Part shown: in pieces, positions 14,830-23,333 of the stretch
Layout: each line of letters begins with the position of its first letter
How positions within the stretch are numbered: the stretch's first letter is position 1
Source of the DNA: Gemmatimonadota bacterium
GTDB lineage: Bacteria > Gemmatimonadota > Gemmatimonadetes > Longimicrobiales > Gaopeijiaceae
DNA: 52,941 nt
Direction: 5' to 3'
Assembly: GCA_021295835.1 (NCBI GenBank)
Contig: JAGWBP010000027.1
Location: 703-53,643, forward strand
Position numbers and translations under genes: made by a program
The notes under the pieces: generated by a model
The model's database searches: none
What the model was told of the DNA's origin: nothing
The model's input: only the letters and a program-made list of their open reading frames with translations

Positions 14830-15220
14830 ACTCTCCTGGACGGGATCGGGGCTCGTCTTCGACGGTGGCCCTGCGGGTGGCCCCCAGATCGTTGTGGACG
14901 GGGACTCCGCCACCGGTCCGTCGCCGATGGAGCTGGTGCTGAGCGCGGTCGCCGCGTGCATGGCGATCGATGTCAAGGTGATCCTCGGGAAGGGGCGCGT
15001 TCCCTTTGACGCCCTCGATGTGGTGGCGCGGGCTGAGCGGCGCGACGAGCCGCCTCGCCACTTTACGGCTCTGGAGCTGACCTTCCGCGTCGCTGGAGCG
15101 CCGCCCGGGAGCCGCGAGAAGGTCGAGCGGGCCGCCGAGCTGTCACGAGAGAGGTACTGCTCGGTGCTGCTCTCGCTGCGCGGCGACCTCGAGCTGCGGA
15201 TCGCCGTCGAGGGTGTGTAG
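14819..15220 (+). CDS. OsmC/Ohr-family protein
   Basis: 133 residues from the ATG that overlaps the TPR gene. Features: the SPMELVLSAVAACMAIDVKV helix with the first conserved Cys, and RERYCSVLLSL with the second Cys, the two thiols used by OsmC/Ohr enzymes to reduce organic hydroperoxides. The N-terminal beta strands (FDGGPAGGPQIVVDGDSATG) fit the family. It is likely an oxidative-stress thiol peroxidase or a YhfA-like relative, acting in the cytosol. The length is normal. Confidence 0.85.
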   Translation: MEARLSWTGSGLVFDGGPAGGPQIVVDGDSATGPSPMELVLSAVAACMAIDVKVILGKGRVPFDALDVVARAERRDEPPRHFTALELTFRVAGAPPGSREKVERAAELSRERYCSVLLSLRGDLELRIAVEGV

Positions 15221-15229
15221 AGTGAATCC

Positions 15230-15257
15230 GTGACAGATAATGGCCAGAATCTGTCAC
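15230..15257. promoter_or_regulatory. Perfect palindrome upstream of the acyl-CoA ligase, candidate operator
   Basis: GTGACAGAT (15230-15238), a 10-nt spacer, then ATCTGTCAC (15249-15257): two perfect 9-bp arms 63 bp before the ligase start codon and 9 bp after the OsmC stop. Arms of this size and spacing suit a dimeric repressor such as a TetR- or GntR-type fatty-acid regulator. The same DNA could form a hairpin that ends the tpr-osmC transcript, but the loop is A-rich and no T tract follows. Confidence 0.55.
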
Positions 15258-15319
15258 ATGTAATCCAAACATGGAGGCGGCCACGGCACTGCGCCGGGTC
15301 CCGATAACAGCGAAACAAG

Positions 15320-17140
15320 ATGCCCAAGGACACCGATTACTACGCCAATCCGACCGACATCCCCGCCGGCACGCTAGCTGAGCTCCTTCTGGACGCGGTC
15401 GAAGAGCACGGCGATCGCCCCGCATACGGAGGACCCGGCGACTCGGGGCTCTCGTACGCCGAGGTGCAGGACCATGCGCGGAGGGGCGCGGGGGCGCTTC
15501 GGCGCCTGGGCCTCGGGCGTGGGGAGAGGGCCGCCATCCTCTCCGAGAATCGTCTCGAATGGGCGCTCGCGGACTGGTCGTGTCTCGCTGCGGGCGTTGC
15601 CGATGTGCCGATCTATAGCACCCTGCCCCCGTACCAGGTCGCCTACATACTCGAGGACTCGGGGGCGGCGCTGGTCTTCGTCTCCGATGCCGAGCAGCTC
15701 GCCAAGGTGCGAGCGGCCGCCGCTGGCCTGACGCACGATATCCGGATCGTCGTCTTCGATCCCACGGCCGCCGAGGGCGACGCGATCTCCTGGCCCGACT
15801 TCCTCGCGATGGGCGACGACTCCGAGCTCTCCGAATGCGTGGCCGAGGCGAGACAGGCCGAGCCGGACGACGTCGCGACGATGATCTACACCTCTGGCAC
15901 CACGGGGAGGCCGAAGGGGGTCATGCTGACGCACGCCAACCTGACCTCCAACGTGCGGGCGACCGAGCGTGCCATCGAGATCGGCACAGCGGACTCGAGC
16001 ATCTCCTTTCTGCCGCTCTCGCACGTCCTGCAGCGGATGGTGGACTACCTCCTCTTCGCCAGGGGGTGCACCGTTACGCACGGGTCGATCGAGACGGTGG
16101 CCGACGACATGAAGCGGCTTCGGCCGACTCTCCTGGTCTCGGTGCCCCGCCTCTATGAGAAGGTCTACCAGCGTGTGCAGGGCGCCGCCGGGCTGAAGGG
16201 TCGGCTGGTGGCGTGGGCGACAGGGGTGGGAAGGCGGGTAGCGCTTTGTCGGGAGTCTGGGGTGCCCCCTGGCCTCTGGGTGCGTATGCGATATGCGGTG
16301 GCCGACCGGCTCGTCTTTGCCCGCATCCGCGAGGCGGTGGGGGGCAGGCTACGCTTCTTCGTGAGCGGTGGCGCGGCGCTGGCGCCCGAGATCAACCGCT
16401 TCTTCCTGGGCGCGGGGGTCACGATCCTCGAGGGGTACGGCCTGACCGAGACGTCGCCCGTGACCAATGTGAACACTCTGGAGCACTTCCGAATCGGCAC
16501 GGTTGGACGGCCCGTCCCCGGCACCGAGGTCAGGATCGCAGATGACGGCGAGATCCTGATCCGCGGCCCCCAGGTGATGAAGGGCTACCACGGTCAGGAA
16601 GAGGCCACCCGCGCCGCGATCTCGGAGGACGGCTGGTTCAGCACGGGGGACATCGGCGAGCTGAGCGAGGACGGCTACCTGAGCATCACCGACCGCAAGA
16701 AGGACCTCTTCAAGACCTCGGGCGGGAAGTACATCGCCCCCCAGCAGATCGAGAACATGCTCAAGCAGTGCGCCTTCGTCGAGGAGGCGCTTGTGATCGG
16801 CGAGGGGCGAAACTTTCCCGCTGTGCTGGTAGCCCCGGCCTTCGAGCGCCTGGAGGCCTGGGCCTCGGAGGCTGGCATTCGAGGAGAGCGGGCCGAGCTC
16901 GTCGCCGACTCCGGCTGTCAGGAGCAGCTCCAGCGGGAGATATTCGCGTCGGTGGAAGAGCTGGCCCCCTTCGAAACGCCGAAGAAGATCGGTCTGATCG
17001 TGGAGCCCTTCGACGTGGAGGCGGGCACGCTGACGCCGACCCAGAAGGTACGCCGCTCGGCAGTGCAGGCGATGTACGCCGAGCTGATCGAGACGATGTA
17101 CCGGCCGGAGTCGCTGGACAAGACGGTCTTTGTGGCCTGA
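15320..17140 (+). CDS. Long-chain fatty-acid--CoA ligase (AMP-forming)
   Basis: 606 residues. Adenylate-forming motifs in order: MIYTSGTTGRPKGVMLTHAN (P-loop, about residue 190), ILEGYGLTETSPVTNVNT, GWFSTGDIGELSEDGYLSIT and DRKKDLFKTSGGKYIAPQQ with the hinge Asp and catalytic Lys region. The length and the LDA-type C-terminus fit the FadD15 or ACSL branch. It activates fatty acids to acyl-CoA at the cytosolic face for phospholipid synthesis or beta-oxidation. A palindromic site lies upstream. No strong Shine-Dalgarno precedes the ATG. The cutA start codon follows its stop closely. Confidence 0.92.
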   Translation: MPKDTDYYANPTDIPAGTLAELLLDAVEEHGDRPAYGGPGDSGLSYAEVQDHARRGAGALRRLGLGRGERAAILSENRLEWALADWSCLAAGVADVPIYSTLPPYQVAYILEDSGAALVFVSDAEQLAKVRAAAAGLTHDIRIVVFDPTAAEGDAISWPDFLAMGDDSELSECVAEARQAEPDDVATMIYTSGTTGRPKGVMLTHANLTSNVRATERAIEIGTADSSISFLPLSHVLQRMVDYLLFARGCTVTHGSIETVADDMKRLRPTLLVSVPRLYEKVYQRVQGAAGLKGRLVAWATGVGRRVALCRESGVPPGLWVRMRYAVADRLVFARIREAVGGRLRFFVSGGAALAPEINRFFLGAGVTILEGYGLTETSPVTNVNTLEHFRIGTVGRPVPGTEVRIADDGEILIRGPQVMKGYHGQEEATRAAISEDGWFSTGDIGELSEDGYLSITDRKKDLFKTSGGKYIAPQQIENMLKQCAFVEEALVIGEGRNFPAVLVAPAFERLEAWASEAGIRGERAELVADSGCQEQLQREIFASVEELAPFETPKKIGLIVEPFDVEAGTLTPTQKVRRSAVQAMYAELIETMYRPESLDKTVFVA

Positions 17141-17153
17141 GGCTGGCAATCCG

Positions 17154-17549
17154 GTGGACGAATCGGCTGCGGCGAAGGAGACGGCGACGCCGGATGGCGA
17201 CGCCGTCGTCACCGTGCTGATGACGGTGCCCGACGCCAGCTCGGCCGAGGGGATCGTGCGGGAGCTGCTGGACCGGGGGCTGGTGGCGTGCGGCAACATC
17301 ATCCCGGGTGCGGTCAGCATCTACCGGTGGAAGGGCAGGCTCGAGCGTGCCGACGAGGTGGTGGTGATCCTGAAGACGACCGACGGACTCGCAGAGCGTG
17401 TGGTCGAGGCCGCCCGGGCGAGCCACCCCTACGAGGTGCCAGAGCTCCTCGTCCAGAAGGTGGCTGGGGGCAATCCCGACTACCTGGAGTGGGTGCGAAG
17501 CGAGTGCGACGGCGATGGACTTGCGGAGGACGTGCCCGCATGGTCCTGA
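17154..17549 (+). CDS. cutA: CutA1-like divalent-ion tolerance protein
   Basis: 131 residues from GTG 17154; a TTG at 17130 overlapping the ligase stop is an alternative. The core is VVTVLMTVPDASSAEGIVRE, GLVACGNIIPGAVSIYRWKG and SHPYEVPELLVQKV, the standard CutA1 ferredoxin-like trimer with its Trp and the conserved Cys and His residues. The family is named for copper tolerance, but the biochemical role is unsettled. It overlaps the next small membrane protein gene by 10 bp. Confidence 0.9.
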   Translation: MDESAAAKETATPDGDAVVTVLMTVPDASSAEGIVRELLDRGLVACGNIIPGAVSIYRWKGRLERADEVVVILKTTDGLAERVVEAARASHPYEVPELLVQKVAGGNPDYLEWVRSECDGDGLAEDVPAWS

Positions 17550-17902
17550 AGGTTGTGGGTGCGCTCCTCGCACTGGCGATCGGCATATGGATCGGAATGC
17601 CGGGCAATCCACCGGGCGAGGGCCGAAGGAGGAGGGGGAAGGCCAGGAGCGCTCGGCGAGAGGGTATGCACGGCGAGGCCGACGGCGTGCACTCCGAGGA
17701 GGGGCTGCAGGATCTCGAGCTGCTACTGGGTCGCCCCGATGCCCGTCGGCGCAGAGCGAAACGCCACTTCACCCCGCTCGACCTGCTGCGCAAGGAGCGG
17801 CGCAGCTCGCACCGTCGCCGTTCGCGGCGCTACTTCCGCACCACCCCTCCCGAGGATGCCTCCGATCGTGGGGACGCTACGACAGAAGGGAATTCAGGGT
17901 GA
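17540..17902 (+). CDS. Small single-pass membrane protein with an Arg-rich tail
   Basis: 120 residues from the ATG overlapping the cutA stop. One N-terminal transmembrane helix (VVGALLALAIGIWIGMPG) is followed by a strongly basic region (GEGRRRRGKARSARREG), an acidic helix (EEGLQDLELLLGRPDARRRR) and an Arg/Ser tail. The family is not recognised. It is coupled to cutA and converges with the DUF445 gene, overlapping its 3' end by 26 bp. It might be a small membrane scaffold; this is only a guess from composition. Confidence 0.6.
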   Translation: MVLKVVGALLALAIGIWIGMPGNPPGEGRRRRGKARSARREGMHGEADGVHSEEGLQDLELLLGRPDARRRRAKRHFTPLDLLRKERRSSHRRRSRRYFRTTPPEDASDRGDATTEGNSG

Positions 17903-19442
17903 ATGTGGCTGCGCCTATCGCCGCCCCCAGGGCGTAGCCGAGGTAGACGATCGCCCTCAGCTCCCGCTGCGCGACGCCCCGGATTATCTCCTCCATCCTC
18001 CTCACGGGCAGATTGACGACCTTTGCCTCGACACGGGCGGCAATGTCGAGCCGCCGCACGAGCCCCGGTGTCTGCGCCTGAAGCCACTGCCAGAGAGGCC
18101 CGCTGAGGGCACCCTCGATTCGGTGCGCGGCACCGGGAGGCAGGACGCGGGCAGGACGCCCGAGTGGACGATTCAGGGCAGCGACCGCCATCGCGTGCGC
18201 GGACTCCCGCAGCACTCTCTCCGCCAGCTTGCTCCTGGCCGCACGCACCGACAGACCCGAGAGCGCGTCGGCCGGGACGCCCGCGAGCACCTCCCCCACC
18301 TTGCGGCCCGTGGCCCGCTCAACCCCCTCTTCGAGCTTCGCGGCCAGGAAGCTTCGCGTGGCCGGGGTCCTCAGCTGCCCCAGGAGCCACCGCACCGATG
18401 CCTCCCTCGCCTCGGCGACCACCTCGCCGTGGCCCTCCAGGAACTCGCCGAGCGGCCGGTCGAGGAGGTCGGCGATCGCCTCGCCGATCCCCCTGCCGAT
18501 CACCTCTCTGAGCGGATCCTCCGCGAGCATGACCCGGATCTGCTCGGCGCCGTGCGCCTCGAGCGTATCGATCACCTGCCTCACCGTGTCCTCGGTGACG
18601 ATCAGCCGCGTAAGGACGCGCTTGTGCAGCCGGAGGTCGTCTAGGAAGCGGTCCAGGAGGTCGCGCACCAGACCCTCGAGCCGCCGCCTGGACGCCGGGT
18701 TATCGAGGACGATGCTCAGGCGCTCGACCGCGAGTGAGACGTATGCCTCCGCAACCCGCTCCAGTACCTGCGTCGTCCCGGCAGGCAGGATGTCGCGCAC
18801 GGCCAGTCCGGTCCTCATGACCCTCTCGGAAGCCGCCTCCACATACTCCGCGAGCGCCCTTTGCAGCCGGTCGCTCTCCACCGCGGCCTCGAGCCACCGC
18901 TCCGCTGCGGTCACCAGCCCAACCTCGCGCGAGAGCGTCGACAGGTCGCCGAGCGGTTCGTCCGCCGCTAGCTCCAGCAGCTCTCCGGTCCGTGTCTCGA
19001 TGGCGTCCTCGAAGGCATCGGAGTGCAGGTACTCCCCGATCCTTGCCACACCGTGATCGACAATGTCCGCGACGATCTCTCCGACCTCGGCACGCGCCTC
19101 GGGGCCGAAGAGATCTCCGATCGGGCCCCTCTCGACCTCGAGCACCTCGCGGAAGAACCTGGCAAGCCCCTTGTCGAAAGCGTCTCTGAACTCGGGTTCG
19201 GCGAGTACGCGGGTCAGGTCCTCCGCAGTCAGGAGGCGGTTGCCGACCGTGCGCCCGATCGCCGCCGCAAGGCGCTTCTGGTTCTTGGGAATCGCCCCGT
19301 ACAGGAAGCCGATGCGCCATCCCGCCACCTTTACCGGGCGGAGCGGGTGGAAGAGCATCCAGATCGCCAGCGTGTTGGTCAGCCCTCCGGCGGCAGCGCC
19401 CATGAGTACCGAGACGGCGGCTCGGAGCAGCACCTCGTTCAC
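17877..19442 (-). CDS. DUF445-family membrane protein
   Basis: 521 residues. The N-terminal membrane helix and motif GAAAGGLTNTLAIWMLFHPL, followed by GFLYGAIPKNQKRLAAAIGR, are the DUF445 hallmark. The middle is a long, charged, helical region with repeats such as LLDRFLDDLRLHKRVLTRLI. The C-terminus closes with a second membrane helix (AIVYLGYALGAAIGAATFTL). Function is unknown; the architecture suggests a helical stalk anchored at both ends in the inner membrane. It starts 10 bp after the stop of the lipoprotein gene at 19453-20475, so they form an operon. Confidence 0.85.
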   Translation of the reverse strand: MNEVLLRAAVSVLMGAAAGGLTNTLAIWMLFHPLRPVKVAGWRIGFLYGAIPKNQKRLAAAIGRTVGNRLLTAEDLTRVLAEPEFRDAFDKGLARFFREVLEVERGPIGDLFGPEARAEVGEIVADIVDHGVARIGEYLHSDAFEDAIETRTGELLELAADEPLGDLSTLSREVGLVTAAERWLEAAVESDRLQRALAEYVEAASERVMRTGLAVRDILPAGTTQVLERVAEAYVSLAVERLSIVLDNPASRRRLEGLVRDLLDRFLDDLRLHKRVLTRLIVTEDTVRQVIDTLEAHGAEQIRVMLAEDPLREVIGRGIGEAIADLLDRPLGEFLEGHGEVVAEAREASVRWLLGQLRTPATRSFLAAKLEEGVERATGRKVGEVLAGVPADALSGLSVRAARSKLAERVLRESAHAMAVAALNRPLGRPARVLPPGAAHRIEGALSGPLWQWLQAQTPGLVRRLDIAARVEAKVVNLPVRRMEEIIRGVAQRELRAIVYLGYALGAAIGAATFTLNSLLS

Positions 19443-19452
19443 GAGCGGCTCC

Positions 19453-20475
19453 TCACCGGCTTGCGAAGCTACGCAGGAATCCCCTCACCCGCACCTCTGC
19501 GCCGTCGACCCGCACCTCGCCCTCCACCTCGAAGCCGCCTAGCGCGGGGAGCACCCCGCCCTCGCCGCCAACCGCCTGCAGTTGCGATGCTACCGGCTCG
19601 ATCTCGCCGACGAGCGTCCCGTCGCCCGAGTCGAGGGTCCACGCAACCGGGACCTCGAGCCCCACCGAGCCATAGGTGGCCGTCTCCGTCCAGGAGAGTG
19701 CCACCGCAGGCCATAGCGTCTCGTCGTCGCCCCGTAGCGCCCACGCCCGGTGACTGCCTGCGCCCCTGCTCTCGGCCACCAGGAGGTAAAGGGGGCCGTC
19801 GCCCACGAGGAGCAGCCAGCCCGGCGGATGGCTCTGGCCGCCGGGGCCGGTCGCGAAGGCGTCTATTGCCACTCCGCCGTACTCCACTTCGGCCAGGCGG
19901 GCGCGGGCTGTGTGCAGCCGGTAGGTGTCGCCGCCACTGCCCCTCCACTCGGCAATCAGCGCTCCGGGGCGCACAGAGAGGTCCCGAATTCCCTTGCGGT
20001 AGTACAGCTCGCGCACGACGCCTCCGTCGCCGACGATCAGGCGGGCCTCGCCTCGGAGCAGGATACCCCACGGGGAGCGAGAGGGGGGCGTGATCCACTC
20101 CTCGTCCTCCTCGTCCGCGAACTGCGACCACCGGCCTCCGCGCCCGAGCCAACCCCTGAACGTGCGTTGCACACCCTCGCCGGTGGATCGGTTCTCGAAG
20201 TCCCACGGCACGATCATCGTCTGCCGGTTGGCCATGCTCAGGAAGGCGACGGTGCGATAGTAGGTCGACTCCGCGCCGGCACTGGCCGAGTTGGGTGCCG
20301 CCGGACCCGTCCCAGCGGAGTCGCCTCCGCCCGCTGGATGCTCGTCACCCCCCGGACCGGCGCAGGCAGAGGCCGCGAGCGCCAGCGCTAGCAGCCCATG
20401 GGTAGTCCCGCGCGAGCACCGAGAGTGGCGAAGCGGTGCCACGGGTACGGGCATTGTAAACCATGGGTTACACAT
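19453..20475 (-). CDS. Predicted lipoprotein, family unknown
   Basis: 340 residues. The start ATG 20475, or ATG 20454 seven codons later, lies inside the AT-rich repeat box, and the first about 27 residues (MCNPWFTMPVPVAPLRHSRC and on) are encoded by dispersed-repeat sequence. The real signal is GLLALALAASAC with Cys as lipobox. The mature part has beta-rich segments (TYYRTVAFLSMANRQTMIVP, EVPVAWTLDSGDGTLVGEIE) and a Trp-rich middle (FRGWLGRGGRWSQFADEEDE). A lipocalin-like or hydroxyneurosporene-dehydrogenase-like barrel is possible but not established. Operon with the DUF445 gene. Confidence 0.65.
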   Translation of the reverse strand: MCNPWFTMPVPVAPLRHSRCSRGTTHGLLALALAASACAGPGGDEHPAGGGDSAGTGPAAPNSASAGAESTYYRTVAFLSMANRQTMIVPWDFENRSTGEGVQRTFRGWLGRGGRWSQFADEEDEEWITPPSRSPWGILLRGEARLIVGDGGVVRELYYRKGIRDLSVRPGALIAEWRGSGGDTYRLHTARARLAEVEYGGVAIDAFATGPGGQSHPPGWLLLVGDGPLYLLVAESRGAGSHRAWALRGDDETLWPAVALSWTETATYGSVGLEVPVAWTLDSGDGTLVGEIEPVASQLQAVGGEGGVLPALGGFEVEGEVRVDGAEVRVRGFLRSFASR

Positions 20476-20504
20476 TGTTAAGCGTACATTACAATTTGGG
20501 AGAG
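20390..20504 (-). repeat. Dispersed repeat: partial right portion plus AT-rich box
   Basis: On the minus strand the AT-rich box reads ACAATGTGTAACCCATGG then TTTACAATG, followed by CCGCTTCGCCACTCTCGGT and GCTCGCGCGGGACTACCC, the right portion of the repeat. The box on the plus strand spans about 20451-20504 and is followed by GGGAGAGGCGAGCGAAG, as at 45300-45316. The lipoprotein gene begins inside it. Confidence 0.7.
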
Positions 20505-20540
20505 GCGAGCGAAGCTACGGGTACGAGTATTGTAAGGTCT

Positions 20541-20701
20541 GTCCACGGGCTGCCAGCAGTCCGCGGATAATCTCGCGCGAGCACCGAGAGCGGCGAAGCG
20601 CACCGCTGGCAAGGCGCGACGAAGGGCTGGTAGCAGCGCTACCGGCCCAAGGAGCAACGCAGAGCGAAGCGGTCCAGCGGGGAGGTTGTCCACGGGCTGC
20701 C
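20541..20701 (-). repeat. Dispersed MITE-like repeat, full-length copy in reverse orientation
   Basis: On the minus strand the left end is GGCAGCCCGTGGAC (20688-20701) and the right end ATTATCCGCGGACTGCTGGC (20552-20571). Internal blocks match the copies at 11638 and 43335. The 14-mer GTCCACGGGCTGCC occurs at 20541-20554 and again at 20688-20701 as a direct repeat flanking the unit, as if a second truncated copy abuts it. With the neighbouring partial copy it fills the gap between 20476 and 20706. Confidence 0.8.
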
Positions 20702-20706
20702 TAGAG

Positions 20707-21123
20707 CTACGCGACGTGCTCGACCTGAGACCAAGTAACGACTATCTGGTCCGGCCGCACCGAGAGCTCCCGGTCCAGCACCCTGAAGAAGGTCCGGATG
20801 CGGCGACGGTTCACGCCGAAGTCGCCCCACCTGTGTACGCCCCGCGCCGACATGTCGACTCGCGTCTGGCCGTCGGGGTCCAGCGTCACCGAGACTAGCG
20901 CCTTGGCCTCCAGCGGCACGAGCTTGGCCCTCACGTCCACCCTGATGATGCCCAGCTCGTCGTCGCTGCTGACGAGCTTCCACCCGCGCAGACCCCCGTG
21001 TGCCAGCAGGAGGGCGGATCTCCATACAGTGTCGAATGGAATCGCGTAGGTTCGTCCGAGGAGTGCTGGGTCGCTAGCCTCGGGGTTCGTGCGTGCCGAC
21101 TTCTCGGTAAGCCTCTTGTACAT
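20707..21123 (-). CDS. DUF1499-like protein
   Basis: 138 residues. After a short polar N-terminus come IPFDTVWRSALLLAHGGL and GWKLVSSDDELGIIRVDVRA, then LDPDGQTRVDMSARGVHRWG and DFGVNRRRIRTFFRVLDREL. The last block resembles the DUF1499 signature (arginine-rich strand, then D-x-G-x-N-x-x-R-I). No signal peptide is evident. The function of the family is unknown. It is the first gene right of the repeat cluster and diverges from the isopropylmalate synthase-like gene. Confidence 0.6.
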   Translation of the reverse strand: MYKRLTEKSARTNPEASDPALLGRTYAIPFDTVWRSALLLAHGGLRGWKLVSSDDELGIIRVDVRAKLVPLEAKALVSVTLDPDGQTRVDMSARGVHRWGDFGVNRRRIRTFFRVLDRELSVRPDQIVVTWSQVEHVA

Positions 21124-21305
21124 GCTCGCCGCTCGGGATGAGGTCCCCGCCGGGTGGCTTCGACTCTACGGAAAGCTGTCGCAGAGGACCGTTCCAGGTC
21201 AACCGAAATGGTCCGGGTTCCGAGGCGGGTTCTTTCGCCCGGGGCACCTGGCAGCCAATCTTTGACGCTTCGGTCAGGCACGGGCGCTCGACCGGAACGG
21301 GGGCA

Positions 21306-22580
21306 ATGGCGATCGGAGTTGCAATGGACGAGAAGCGGCTGATGCACGACTGGAACACCGCCGACGTGGATGGCCCGTCGTGGCGCAGGAGCGTCGAGCT
21401 TGACGACGAGACGCTGCGCGACGGCCTTCAGTCCCCTTCGGCGATCGATCCCCCTGTCGATGTGAAGATCCAGTTGCTTCACATGATGGACGAGCTCGGA
21501 ATCCACACCGCCGACATCGGGTTGCCGGGCGCGGGTGCCAGGGCAGTCTCGGACATGGTGCGGCTCTGCGAGGAGATCCGCGACGCCAGGCTCCGGATCA
21601 CCCCGAACTGCGCCGCCCGCACCATGATGGTGGACGTCGAGCCAGCGGCCCGCATCGCCCAGAGGGCGGGGATCGCCCTGGAGGTGTGCACCTTCATCGG
21701 GAGCTCGCCGATTCGTCTCTTCGCCGAGGGCTGGACGCTCGACCGGATGCTGCGCACGGCCGAGGAGTCGGTATCCTTCTGCGTGCGCGAAGGCCTTCCG
21801 GTCATGTTCGTGACCGAGGACACCACACGGGCGGACCCCGAGACGCTCGCCACGCTGTACGGAAGCGCCATCCGGTGGGGGGCGAGGAGGATCTGCCTAT
21901 CCGACACGGTGGGCCATGCGACGCCGGCAGGTGTCAGGGCGCTAGTGCGTTTCGTGCGGCGCGATATCGTGGTGCCTTCGGGCGAGGAGGTGAAGGTCGA
22001 CTGGCACGGGCACCGGGACCGGGGTCTCGGCCTAGCCAACGCGCTGGCGGCGATCGAGGCTGGCGCAGACCGAATCCACGGAACGGCCCTCGGCATCGGG
22101 GAGCGCGTCGGCAACGTCGAGATGGATCTGCTCCTCGTCAATCTCGTTCTGGCGGGAGTGCATGAGGCGCCGCTCTCCCGGCTGTCGGAGTACTGTGCGG
22201 TGGTGGCGCGGGAGGTCGGGGTGCCCCTCCCGCCCAACTACCCCGTGCTGGGTCGCGACGCCTTCCGGACGGCGACCGGTGTGCATGCGGCGGCGATCGC
22301 AAAGGCGAGAGCCAAGGGTGCCGACTGGCTCGAGGACCGGGTCTACTCAGGCGTTCCCGCTTCGCTGGTTGGCCGCGAGCAAGAGGTGGAGATCGGGCCG
22401 ATGTCCGGACTCTCGAATGTAAGGTACTGGCTCGGTAGGCGGGGTTACGACGCGAGCGACGAGGAGCTCTGCAGGCGCATATTCGATCGCGCCAAGGGGG
22501 CCGACCGGACTCTGGAAGAAGACGAGGTGCTGGCGATCGTGCGCGGGGCGGGTGAACGCGTGGAGGCGAAGCGAAGGTAG
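21306..22580 (+). CDS. 2-isopropylmalate synthase / homocitrate synthase family enzyme
   Basis: 424 residues from ATG 21306. ATG 21324 is better placed behind GGAG (21315-21318) and may be the true start. The TIM-barrel signature begins LDDETLRDGLQSPSAIDP (catalytic Arg-Asp). Later VDWHGHRDRGLGLANALAAI has the metal-binding HxH, and RIHGTALGIGERVGNVEMDL closes the active site. It condenses acetyl-CoA with a 2-oxo acid; the acceptor cannot be told from sequence. It lacks the full C-terminal allosteric domain of LeuA (about 100 residues shorter), so feedback control is probably absent or different. It stops 3 bp before phoB, an unexpected but tight junction. Confidence 0.85.
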   Translation: MAIGVAMDEKRLMHDWNTADVDGPSWRRSVELDDETLRDGLQSPSAIDPPVDVKIQLLHMMDELGIHTADIGLPGAGARAVSDMVRLCEEIRDARLRITPNCAARTMMVDVEPAARIAQRAGIALEVCTFIGSSPIRLFAEGWTLDRMLRTAEESVSFCVREGLPVMFVTEDTTRADPETLATLYGSAIRWGARRICLSDTVGHATPAGVRALVRFVRRDIVVPSGEEVKVDWHGHRDRGLGLANALAAIEAGADRIHGTALGIGERVGNVEMDLLLVNLVLAGVHEAPLSRLSEYCAVVAREVGVPLPPNYPVLGRDAFRTATGVHAAAIAKARAKGADWLEDRVYSGVPASLVGREQEVEIGPMSGLSNVRYWLGRRGYDASDEELCRRIFDRAKGADRTLEEDEVLAIVRGAGERVEAKRR

Positions 22581-22583
22581 TGG

Positions 22584-23333
22584 GTGCAAGCGCCACCGAT
22601 GCCCAGGCCGCCCGCTGACCCCTCCCGGATCCTCGTCGTAGAGGACGACTCGGGGATCGCGGGAGTTGTCGCCCACCAACTGACGCGGGCCGGATTTCGC
22701 GTCGAGACCGCGAGCACCGGCACCGCGGGGCTCGAGTCGCTGCACCGCAACGTCCCCGACATGGTCGTTCTCGACCGCATGCTTCCCGACCTGTCAGGAG
22801 ACGAGCTGCTGAAGATCGTGCGGAGCGACCCCGGCACCAGGGCTGTGCCCGTGCTGGTGCTGACGGCCAGGCGCGATGAGTCGGAGCGGATCGAGGGGTT
22901 CGAGATGGGTGCCGATGACTACCTGACCAAGCCCTTCAGCCCGAGAGAGCTCGTCCTTCGCGTCGAGGCGATTCTGCGCCGCGCGCGGAGCCCATGGGGG
23001 CGGGCGACGAGGGGCGGCCGGGTGCTAGGCGCCGGGGAGCTGCGAGTGAACCTGGGCTCTATGCGGGTCAGCGTTGCTGGGAGGCACGTGCACCTCACCC
23101 CCACCGAGATACGCCTCCTCACCGCTCTGGTCGAGAACAAGGGGCGCACCCTCGGCCGCGATCGCCTGATCCGGGAGGCGTGGATTTCGGACGGCAAGGC
23201 TGAGCGCCGTACCAGGAGGCGAACTGTCGACATCCACATCCGCCGTCTGCGCTCGAAGCTGGCTCACATGGGTTCGTGGATCGAGACGGTACGCGGCTTC
23301 GGCTACCGCTTCAGGGCACCCCCGTCCCCGTGA
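22584..23333 (+). CDS. phoB: Phosphate-regulon response regulator PhoB
   Basis: 249 residues from GTG 22584; ATG 22599 is an alternative. The receiver domain has acidic pair D21/D22 (LVVEDDSG), phosphoacceptor D64 (VVLDRMLPD), T94 and K116 (YLTKPFSP). The C-terminal OmpR/PhoB winged helix includes HLTPTEIRLLTALVENKGRT and RTVDIHIRRLRSKL, then VRGFGYRF. It binds DNA when phosphorylated by the kinase encoded next, under phosphate limitation. Its stop overlaps the phoR start (GTGA). The receiver-DNA linker and the wing insertion SDGKAERRTRRR are slightly long. Confidence 0.92.
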   Translation: MQAPPMPRPPADPSRILVVEDDSGIAGVVAHQLTRAGFRVETASTGTAGLESLHRNVPDMVVLDRMLPDLSGDELLKIVRSDPGTRAVPVLVLTARRDESERIEGFEMGADDYLTKPFSPRELVLRVEAILRRARSPWGRATRGGRVLGAGELRVNLGSMRVSVAGRHVHLTPTEIRLLTALVENKGRTLGRDRLIREAWISDGKAERRTRRRTVDIHIRRLRSKLAHMGSWIETVRGFGYRFRAPPSP

